From positions 1 through 46,317 of the forward strand of contig JAZQIO010000098.1 in assembly GCA_045541135.1 (NCBI GenBank): 46,317 nucleotides of DNA, given 5' to 3'. This DNA is from CAZNKU01 sp045541135. GTDB lineage: Bacteria > Bacillota > Clostridia > Monoglobales > Firm-18. Positions 1 to 7,800 of the stretch are shown here, piece after piece; the stretch's first letter is position 1, and every line of letters starts with the position of its first letter. The translations under genes and the position numbers were made by a program. Under the pieces are notes generated by a model. It was not told the DNA's origin and ran no database searches. It was given only the letters and a program-made list of their open reading frames with translations.

Positions 1-428
1 GGAAATGGAACGGCTTTCCTCTTGTGCAAGGCTTGACATTATTGTTATAAGAAGTTCACCTTTACTGTCAAGAGTGTAAATGTTTTCTTTTTCAAAATAT
101 ACTTCGACACCTTTTTCTTTTAGCTTTCGTACAGTTACAAGACTGTCTACGGTATTTCTTGCAAAACGGCTTACAGACTTTGTAATTACAAGGTCAATCT
201 TTCTTGCTTTGCAGTCTTGCAACAACCTTTGAAAGTTTTCTCTTGAATCCTTTGTTCCTGTTTTAGCCTCATCTGCATACACACCGCAGAATGTCCAACC
301 ACTGTGGTTTTGTATGAGGTTGCTGTAGTAGTTTACCTGTGCCGAAAGGGAGTGTAACATGGCATCCTTACCACATGATACACGTGCATATGCTGCGACA
401 AGTGTTAATTTCTTCGGTATTTAGGCAT
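1..428 (-). pseudogene. Serine recombinase (resolvase/invertase type), 5' frameshift, cut by window edge
   Basis: Read on the minus strand, the frame from about 411 down to base 1 encodes the N-terminal catalytic domain of a large serine recombinase. It has the AAYARVS motif with the nucleophilic Ser, the ADEAKTGTKDSRENF stretch, KSVSRFARNTVD and SSLAQEESRSIS. These are typical of site-specific recombinases from integrative elements. The body frame has no good start codon. An ATG at 428-426 opens a different frame reading MPKYRR and then hits a stop at 407-405. Adding one A to the A-run at 411-409 would join them as MPKYRRKLTLVAAYARVS. I therefore read this as a one-base deletion, or a sequencing error, in an otherwise intact gene. 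The rest of the protein lies outside the window. There is no ribosome site in front of the ATG, which directly follows a terminator-like hairpin. Confidence 0.8.
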
Positions 429-460
429 AAAAAAAGCCATCGTATTCCTACGAAGGCTTT
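429..460 (-). terminator. Terminator-like hairpin directly upstream of the recombinase
   Basis: On the minus strand a 12-position stem with a two-base internal mismatch (arms 460-449 and 444-433, loop GGAA) is followed by seven T residues at 435-429. The recombinase ATG comes immediately after the T-run. The hairpin could end an upstream transcript, or act as a leader terminator for the recombinase itself. Confidence 0.65.
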
Positions 461-695
461 AAAGTTATTCAATTTGCCATTATAATGATATCACAGTTTG
501 ACAAGGAATACAAGGGAACTTTATGGAACTATGAGGAACACTTTTATTTTTTTAATATATCCATCCACGGAGTGAACAACAAGAATACATTTTAGTTACT
601 TTAAATTTGCTCTGACAATATCTTTTCACTCATATGTCAACCCAACCTCATTATATTCCAAAGTATTTGACAGTTTTACATTAAATTTTCTATTT
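461..695. other. Non-coding gap with possible minus-strand promoter and GGAAC repeats
   Basis: No convincing coding frame is seen. On the minus strand TTGTAT (513-508), a 17-base spacer and TATCAT (490-485) could form a promoter aimed at the recombinase. Next to it, GGAAC occurs three times at 515, 525 and 535, exactly ten bases apart, which would place the copies on one helix face. The rest is AT-rich without structure that I can assign. Confidence 0.4.
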
Positions 696-851
696 TCACA
701 TATAAATAAAAATATTATAGTATGATAAAGGTGTACCTATAAATCCAGCCTGATTAAAATCTTCGTGATTGTTTCTTATTATATAGTCAATATATGACAT
801 AGTAAATTTAGCCATCAATAAATATCCTGCTGGTGTCATATGACCAACCGC
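696..851 (-). pseudogene. C-terminal remnant of an SGNH/GDSL-type esterase
   Basis: The minus frame from 851 to the stop at 696 encodes about 51 residues beginning AVGHMTPAGYLLMAKF and continuing YIDYIIRNNHEDFNQ and GFIGTPLSY. The GHMTPAGY block resembles the C-terminal catalytic-His block (DxxH, then P, G, Y) of SGNH hydrolases, a superfamily that includes polysaccharide deacetylating esterases. A stop codon immediately precedes GCG at 851, and the DNA beyond that point is repeat-like rather than coding, so the front of the gene has been lost. The SGNH assignment rests on one motif and is moderate. That this is a fragment of a former protein is more certain, because the reading frame stays protein-like to its own stop. 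Confidence 0.5.
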
Positions 852-884
852 CTAAAGATAGGATTTTTTTGTTTTGTATTATTC

Positions 885-990
885 ATTTGTCATTATTCAA
901 TATTCATAATTCATTATGTTTGACAGGATTTTTTAATGAATAATGAATGACGAAACCGCTACGCTGATGAATAATTATGGTGGTTTTGCT
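885..990. repeat. AT-rich palindromic repeat (possible miniature element or REP-like sequence)
   Basis: The segment contains GTCATTATTCAATATTCAT near 889 and, about 40 bases on, AATGAATAATGAATGAC, its imperfect reverse complement. A second hairpin follows: CGAAACCGC (951-959) against GTGGTTTTG (980-988). It ends against the AraC gene on one side and the truncated esterase remnant on the other. The layout suggests a small non-coding repeat that arrived or recombined here. I cannot show other copies within the window. Confidence 0.45.
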
Positions 991-1010
991 TTCGCAGTGA
1001 TTTGAGTAAT

Positions 1011-1030
1011 ATTCCTATATTATAGGGAAT
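1011..1030 (-). terminator. Hairpin just past the AraC regulator stop codon
   Basis: ATTCCTAT at 1011-1018 pairs with ATAGGGAAT at 1022-1030 around a short loop, with one bulged base. It lies directly downstream of the minus-strand regulator. The T-run that would follow on that strand is weak, so it may be a 3' stability hairpin rather than an efficient terminator. Confidence 0.4.
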
Positions 1031-1031
1031 T

Positions 1032-1931
1032 TTAGAATGGTTTATGTAGTTTTCTGTATTTTGAAGGAGTAATTCCTTTTGATTTTTTAAAAGTTTTTAT
1101 GAATGTAGAAGAATCCGGAAATGCCATTATATTGACAATTTCATTTATTGATAAATCAGAATGTACAAGCAAATCTGTTGAGTACTGGATTTTGTGGTTG
1201 TTTATATATTTACCGGGAGAAACGCCGGTTTGTTCAGTAAATATTTTTGAAAATTGACGCGTTGATAGATTGACATATTTTGCCACATCAGAAACCTGAA
1301 GTGTTGCGTTTGGGTTATTTTTTATATAATCAATAGCATTATTGATACGCATATCGTCATATTTCATATGTAGGCTGACTTCTTTTTCCATAATATCATT
1401 AAACATTTCCAATATCAAAGATAATTCAAGAAAAGTACAAGAGGGTTCATAATTGAATTTGTTTTTTTGTGAAACCTGATAAACTGATTGGAAAATAGAA
1501 TGAATGTGTTTAGAATAACCTACTACATCGCAATTTTGAAGTTTTTCCTCTAACTTGTTGTAAAATTGAGAGTTAATGCTGTTTTTACAAGAAAAATTGA
1601 ATGCTATGATGAACTTTGAAAAAAGTGATGTTTCCTTTATTATTTTGTGTTTTATTTTCGGAGCAAATATCACAAAATCCCCTTTTTTTACATCAAAAGC
1701 GTCTTTGTTTTCTGTCTCATAGCAGGCATACCCCTCTAAAATCATATGAAGTTCAAAGTAAGAGTGAAAATGAAATGTTTTTTGATTATAAGTATTATCG
1801 GGACAATTTTTGTTAATTATATGACTGGATATAAGTTCAAAAGAAAAGTCATTGTTTTCATATCTGAAAGAGTCTTTTTTTTTATTGTTTATAATAAAAA
1901 AATTAACATTGTTATTAATGCTATTATTCAT
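1032..1931 (-). CDS. AraC-family transcriptional regulator
   Basis: A 299-residue one-component regulator. The N-terminal half (about 30-130) is cupin-like, with the pattern HFHSYFELHMILEG and then GDFVIFAPKIKHK, typical of sugar-sensing AraC proteins. The last 100 residues carry the double helix-turn-helix, including VAKYVNLSTRQFSKIF, GVSPGKYI and KSKGITPSKYRK. I chose the ATG at 1931 because GGGGA lies about nine bases upstream. An in-frame GTG at 1937 would add two residues. The gene diverges from block A, so it is the probable activator of those polysaccharide-degradation genes. A TTGACA-N17-TACACT promoter lies directly upstream. It is a clear paralogue of the regulator at 23948-24847, with the same length and closely similar DNA-binding helices. 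The inducing ligand is unknown. Confidence 0.93.
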   Translation of the reverse strand: MNNSINNNVNFFIINNKKKDSFRYENNDFSFELISSHIINKNCPDNTYNQKTFHFHSYFELHMILEGYACYETENKDAFDVKKGDFVIFAPKIKHKIIKETSLFSKFIIAFNFSCKNSINSQFYNKLEEKLQNCDVVGYSKHIHSIFQSVYQVSQKNKFNYEPSCTFLELSLILEMFNDIMEKEVSLHMKYDDMRINNAIDYIKNNPNATLQVSDVAKYVNLSTRQFSKIFTEQTGVSPGKYINNHKIQYSTDLLVHSDLSINEIVNIMAFPDSSTFIKTFKKSKGITPSKYRKLHKPF

Positions 1932-1960
1932 AATCACTAATCCCCTATTTTCTTTTTTTT

Positions 1961-1989
1961 AGTGTAACACAATTTTTTTTTGCTGTCAA
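1961..1989 (-). promoter_or_regulatory. Promoter of the first AraC regulator
   Basis: On the minus strand TTGACA (1989-1984), a 17-base spacer and TACACT (1966-1961) form a near-consensus housekeeping promoter about 30 bases before the start codon. The same design with the same spacing precedes the second AraC gene. TCATTTT lies just upstream of the -35 element in both (2009-2003 here) and may be part of an operator. Confidence 0.75.
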
Positions 1990-2033
1990 CAGATTATAAC
2001 CTAAAATGACCATTTTTTTATCTTAAATTTCCA

Positions 2034-2062
2034 TTGTGTTTTATATCGCCATCAAATATAAT
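2034..2062 (+). promoter_or_regulatory. Promoter of block A
   Basis: TTGTGT (2034-2039), a 17-base spacer and a perfect TATAAT (2057-2062) lie about 72 bases before the first gene of the block. The -35 element is weak, as expected for an activator-dependent promoter. The AT-rich 1995-2033 stretch between the two divergent promoters is the natural place for AraC binding. Confidence 0.6.
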
Positions 2063-2134
2063 TAGTTTATAAGGCATAACGTTTGTTGCCTATTCAAAAA
2101 TATAATTCTATTAATCAAAGGAGTGTTTGCTGTA

Positions 2135-4792
2135 ATGAAAAAGTTGCTAAAAACATTATTATGTACGGTATGTATAATGTCAATGGTGATACCTGTATTT
2201 AATACAGTTTCAGCATCTATGAATGATGTTATTTTTGATTTGACATCTTTAGGTGTTCTAGACGATGCAGATGCAGTTTTGCCATTGGAGGATAATATGA
2301 CAAGGGCAGAATTTGCTAATCTTGTTGTTGCTGCAATGGGATATGATGATTTGGCACAAACTATGATTGATAAGGGATATTTCGGTGACCTTGGCTCTAC
2401 ACCATATGTTGGAGAGATAAATCTTTTGTATGATTTGAAGATTCTTTCCGGTACGGGAGAAGGTGTGTTCAGTCCGGATGAGTATGTTACATATACCCAG
2501 ATTGGCAAGATAATGGTAAATATACTTGGGTACTCAAGCATAGTAAAAGATAAGGACCTTAACTCATATTTTTATATGGCAGGGATACTTGGCGTTTTCG
2601 ATGACGTAAGTACAACTGAAGGTTTCGTAAATCGTGCTGATGCATATATTATAATACATAACTGTCTTGATATTGACGTTATGTCAGCTAACTACAGTAT
2701 GTTTGGTACAGGTAGTTATGATATCCAGGAAGGTAAGACTTTAAAATCTAATCTTCAAAAAGTGCGTCAGGACAAGCTTATTAAAATGAAGGGTATTGTA
2801 ACAGGCGATTGCGAAACATACATTTTTGAAGAATACGGCATAAACAAGACTAATATAATCGAAATTGACGGTGTAACATACAAGTGCAATTTTGATGTTC
2901 CATCAGGCCTTGTTGGTATGGCTGTAGATTTTTATGTTGCAAACAATGATGATCTTGGACAGTTTATAGCTTCAATTGCACCATCTGATAAGAACTGCGA
3001 AGTTGAATTTGAACTTACTGACCTTAGTGGAGTAGTTGCAGACGAAATAAGATATTTCGAAAATGATGCGGAAAAGAAATTCAGATATAACGAAACCACT
3101 AAACTTATATACAATGGCAGAAGAGATTTTGATTCCGGCATTTCTTCGATTATGAACTATGAAAACGGAACATTAAGAGCAGTTGATAATAATGAAGATG
3201 AAATATACGATATAGTCTATGTTTATGATTATAAAGATGTTATTGTAAATCGTCTTTATACAGAAACAAAACAGGTTTACTTTGATAAAAATCAGGTAGT
3301 AGATGGTGCAAGATATGTTTCTTTTGATGATGAAGATGCCATCGTAAAAATAACAGACTTAAACGGAAATGCGGTAGAATTTGAAAATATTCCGACAGAT
3401 TCCGTTTTGAGTTATGCAAAGAGTAAAGACAATAAGGTTATAACAGCAATCATTTCAGATAAAAAGATTACAGGTAAGGTAAATATAATTGAAGATGAAT
3501 ACGTAACAATAGGAACGGATGTTGTTAAATGCAGTCCGTATGTTAGTGTTAATTTGGGTAATCACATAGAGGCATATGTTAATTTTATGGATGTGCTTGT
3601 ATATGCCGAAGAGACAGTTTCCTATGAAAACTATGGTTATGTTTATACCGTAAGTGCAGGAAACGGTTTTGATAACGCAAAGGTAGCGATTATTACACCC
3701 GGACACATTAACGAAACAAGCGAAACAGTTGTTTCTGATGAAGGTGGAGAAGAAAGTAAAAATAAAAAATTGTTTTTCAGAAATTCAGGTAAGGAAATAT
3801 TTGTGGTTTCAAACAATGTAACATTAAATAACAGAAAGACAGTTAAGACAACAGATGCTCAGGGAAATGAAGTAACTGTAAAATATAAAAAGTCAGATAT
3901 TCTTAATATGGTTAGTAATCAGGTAGTGTGCTATACACTAAATGATAAAGGTGAAATAGTTAACTTTGATATTATTGAACCTTATGATACTGATACATAT
4001 AAAAAGTATTATCAAAACGGAAAAGTATTCAGTTATGGTGATGCAGGAGACGGCTTTGGTATAAACGATGCTGAATCAATGTCTATTTGTATTCCGAAAA
4101 ATATCAGCACATGTACAGACGATGACCTTATGATTCCGGTTATGTTGCTTACAAATACAAAATACGAAATAAAGGCTTATGATGTAGATGAAACAAGCCA
4201 CATTGCAGGTTTGGTTGTTGTAACAAGTGATATGAAGGCCGGAATGATAAATAAGCCTAATGCTGACAGTGACGTAGGTATAGTTAAAAGAGTATCTACA
4301 AAAATCGTTGGTGACGAAGAAAAACTTGTTGTAAATCTACTTACAAAAGATGGCGAGAAAAACTACGCAGTATCACCACTTATTCCGCAAAACGAATTCC
4401 TTGCAGCAAGTGCCGGAGATTTGATAGCGTTTAATCTTATAAACGGTACAGATGAAATGAATGGTATAAAAATATTGCAGGATTCAAACAATTACAACAC
4501 TAAAGATTTGAATACTTCTAATCCGCAATTTGAATTTTGTCTTGGTACGGTAGCGGATGCACGTTATGACTATGTTTCTCAGACCAAAGGCAGATGGACA
4601 GACGAGGTAACAATAAATTACGGTACTTCTACAATTAAGTATGAGGTGTATAATTCAAACACTCCTCCGATATTTTTGTTAGAAGGTAACAGCACAATAA
4701 AGAAATTAACATTTGATGATGTACAAATAGGCGATAAAATTTTTGTCAGTGCAAAAAATGGTGCTGTTCGTGCAATAGTAATCAGAAGATAG
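2135..4792 (+). CDS. Secreted protein with N-terminal SLH repeats and a long unassigned extension
   Basis: An 885-residue exported protein. I start at the ATG at 2135, since AAAGGAG at 2117-2123 is 11 bases upstream. The upstream in-frame GTG at 2123 overlaps this ribosome site. Residues 1-28 form a signal peptide (MKKLLKTLLCTVCIMSM, processed near VSA). About 30-200 hold three SLH-like repeats, with DNMTRAEFANLVVAAMGY, GVFSPDEYVTYTQIGKIM and FVNRADAYIIIHN, which normally bind secondary cell-wall polymer. The remaining 680 residues are beta-rich in character, with many DxDxD-like turns, and match no family I recognise. SLH at the N-terminus means the extension faces outward. It is the first gene of the block and only 12 bases before the next. 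A paralogue (31138-33780) heads block B, so the protein is probably a structural or adaptor part of the surface system. Confidence 0.85.
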   Translation: MKKLLKTLLCTVCIMSMVIPVFNTVSASMNDVIFDLTSLGVLDDADAVLPLEDNMTRAEFANLVVAAMGYDDLAQTMIDKGYFGDLGSTPYVGEINLLYDLKILSGTGEGVFSPDEYVTYTQIGKIMVNILGYSSIVKDKDLNSYFYMAGILGVFDDVSTTEGFVNRADAYIIIHNCLDIDVMSANYSMFGTGSYDIQEGKTLKSNLQKVRQDKLIKMKGIVTGDCETYIFEEYGINKTNIIEIDGVTYKCNFDVPSGLVGMAVDFYVANNDDLGQFIASIAPSDKNCEVEFELTDLSGVVADEIRYFENDAEKKFRYNETTKLIYNGRRDFDSGISSIMNYENGTLRAVDNNEDEIYDIVYVYDYKDVIVNRLYTETKQVYFDKNQVVDGARYVSFDDEDAIVKITDLNGNAVEFENIPTDSVLSYAKSKDNKVITAIISDKKITGKVNIIEDEYVTIGTDVVKCSPYVSVNLGNHIEAYVNFMDVLVYAEETVSYENYGYVYTVSAGNGFDNAKVAIITPGHINETSETVVSDEGGEESKNKKLFFRNSGKEIFVVSNNVTLNNRKTVKTTDAQGNEVTVKYKKSDILNMVSNQVVCYTLNDKGEIVNFDIIEPYDTDTYKKYYQNGKVFSYGDAGDGFGINDAESMSICIPKNISTCTDDDLMIPVMLLTNTKYEIKAYDVDETSHIAGLVVVTSDMKAGMINKPNADSDVGIVKRVSTKIVGDEEKLVVNLLTKDGEKNYAVSPLIPQNEFLAASAGDLIAFNLINGTDEMNGIKILQDSNNYNTKDLNTSNPQFEFCLGTVADARYDYVSQTKGRWTDEVTINYGTSTIKYEVYNSNTPPIFLLEGNSTIKKLTFDDVQIGDKIFVSAKNGAVRAIVIRR

Positions 4793-4804
4793 GAGGAACA
4801 CATA

Positions 4805-7800
4805 ATGAAAAGAATTATATCATTTTTAGTAGTTTTAAGTATGCTTTTGTCTGTTGCTCCGATGGTTGTTTTGGCGGAAGATACAGCAGAGCCTGATTTG
4901 TCAGGTGCTAAATTAATAGAAGAAATTGTTTTTGACGAAACTTTTGGGAATTCTTATATGGCACAAAAGGTTATATATGATGAATATACCGAAGCAGATG
5001 GCTTTGATGCAATATATTCAGCAGACGGCATATCCATTGTTCGTGTAGCAGAAGGTACAGCAGATGGTACCGCTAATACGAATTTTGCTGTAAGATTTAC
5101 TGATTATGTTAAGGATGATGTAAACAATACAGAATTGTATCAGCAGGGTTTTGCCGGAATGTACGCTTTTGATTTTACAATTAAATCCAATGTTACACCC
5201 GTAAGCGGTAAGAACGGAACTTATGATTTGTATTTTTCTGATTATCTGGATGGTGCATCAATAACAGCCAACAGATATCAGGTGAAACCATCTGATGGTT
5301 CTTTCCAGTCAACAAATAAAAAGACAGTAAAGTTTTCTAATATTAATGATAACAATGAACACAAAATAAGATTTGTAGTAGATACAGTAGGTAAAAGTAT
5401 ACATGGATATGAGATTGATGAATCTACCGGTGAATTTAAATATCTTGGTACAGATGTTTATTCCAAAAAAGCAGACGATTCAATACGTTCTCTACGGTTT
5501 CTTATGAGAAGTTATGTAGAGAAGGACTCTACAGTTACGATTAAAAAACTTGATATTTATGAAGTGGAAAGAGTAACTACAAGGGTAGACAGTCTACCGG
5601 ATTATTTGGTTCTTGAGGAAGATAATGTTACTGAAAATATCACAATTCCTGATAGTTTGGCAGGTCTTCAGATCACAAGTTCTGATGAAGGGGTGCTTAA
5701 GGCAGATGGTACTGTAATAAGAGGAACAGAGGATAAGAATGTAAGTCTTACTGTTTCAGGCAATGCAGATGGAATAGCATTTGAAAAAATATATCATTTT
5801 ACAGTAAAAGCATCCGATGGCTCTGAAGGCGAAGGTGGATCAGGTGGAGACGATGAAGGTGGAAATACTCCTGAAGATCCTGACGATGGTACTGTAGACC
5901 TTACAAAGGGTAAAGTTATCGCAGATATGAATTTGAATAAAGAGTTTGCGGAATCACCAATGGGTAAAATTGCTATTTATGACAATTTTAATCCTGTAAC
6001 AGACGGTTTTGAAACTGTATATGGTGATGATGGTATTACAATCAGACGTATTGCCGCAGAAGGCGATAATGATGAAAAAATCGACAAATTTGCAGTGAAT
6101 TTCACAGCATTGGTTGATGATGACACAAATAATAGTGCATCTGTTTATCAGCAGGGCTTTAAGGGTATATATGCAGTAGAAGTTACATTTTGTGCAAACT
6201 ATATATCTTCTTTAAACTCTCGTTCTGACTGGTATTTCAGTGAATATTTGAATGGTGCTACTATTGTTACAGGCAACGATTTTCGGTTGACTAAAAACCG
6301 TGCTTTGTCTTGGGTTACTACTAATAGTGATGCAGTTAGTCTGGAAAAATTCACCGTTGGCAAGGACAGAACAGTAAGATTTGTTATAGATACCGATAAC
6401 GGCAAATCATACATATATGAGGTGGACTCAAATGGCAAATACACATATGTAGGTCAGGGTTCATATACGGGCAATGCTTTAACATCATTTATACAAAGAT
6501 TTCGTGCATCACTTGATGCAGGTTCGTATATTACCTTTAGAAATGTAAAGTTGTATGAAATTCAACGCAGTACTCAAAGTAGTATTACCGACGCTTTGAA
6601 TGAGTTTAAAAATAATGTACCTGAATATGTAACAGGTACACCAAACAGTGTAACTGAAGCAATTACAATACCTTCTGTACCTGAAGGTTATAGTATTACT
6701 GCAACAGACGGAGTTATTGATATCGAAAGCGGTGCGGTAACTCGTGATTTGGTTGACCAAAATGCGCAACTTATGATAACAAATTCAGTTGATGGTGTAT
6801 CATTCAAAAAAATATATGATCTTGTTGTTAAGGCAAGAGATGATGTTGACTTTAAGAATCTTGATAAATATGACTTTAAATCGGTAAAAGATACCGGAGA
6901 ATTTATTAGTGTCGGTGATGCCGAGCTTAGTGATGCAGGTTATAAAATTTCAAAGACTTACGGTACAAATGCACAGTTAATTGGTATGTTAAAGAGCGAA
7001 AAGTACGAAAATACATATGTTTATGACCATGCAGGTGTATATGATTATGAAATTAAAGTTATACCTAATATTACATCAGGCAGAGCTTATGTTGAACTCG
7101 GTAATTATAATTCTGAAACAGATGAATTTACAACATATGGAAAATTCAGTATTTTGTCATCAGGAATTTCGCAAACAACCGATACTTCAAATACAGTTAT
7201 TGTATCAGAAAAAACATTAGGAAATCCCTATGTTTTAAAGTTTCGTGTGGACCAGGGATATAAAAAATGCTGGGCATGGGTAAATGGTACAGCTGCGCAA
7301 AATAGCACATCTTATAGTAGTTCAGGCAATACTATAAACGCATATCGTATAACCTTTGATGTTACTGCAAAAGATGGTGATAGTGTGACACTTGTGGACG
7401 GAAATTTGTCACAGTGGGTTAACTTTGGATATCAGCCGGTTGATAATACACTTGAGGTTGCAAAAAACATTAATGTTGATGATATCCTTGTTGACGGAAC
7501 AGCAGATGATGCATACGGAAGCATAAATTTGCCACAAATAGATGGATACAATATGCTTTGGACTACAGATAATGATTTGGTAGACTTTGATACAAATAAA
7601 ATCTATCGTTCTTTTGATGATGAGGATATTACCATTAAGCTTACAATCAGCAGTATTTCCAATCCGGAAGTTAAGGTTGTTAAGGATTTTAAACTTAAAG
7701 TTAAGGGTGCATCATTAGAGGATATTAATATACTTTTGGAAGGTGCATTGGCTAAAGTTACAGCGGAAAGTGTTACAAACCAAAATACATCTAAAATAAT

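Noticed and set aside
2062..2541. A 159-residue minus-strand frame covering the block A promoter and first gene
   Set aside because: It overlaps a promoter, a ribosome site and a conserved SLH gene, and has no recognisable domain.
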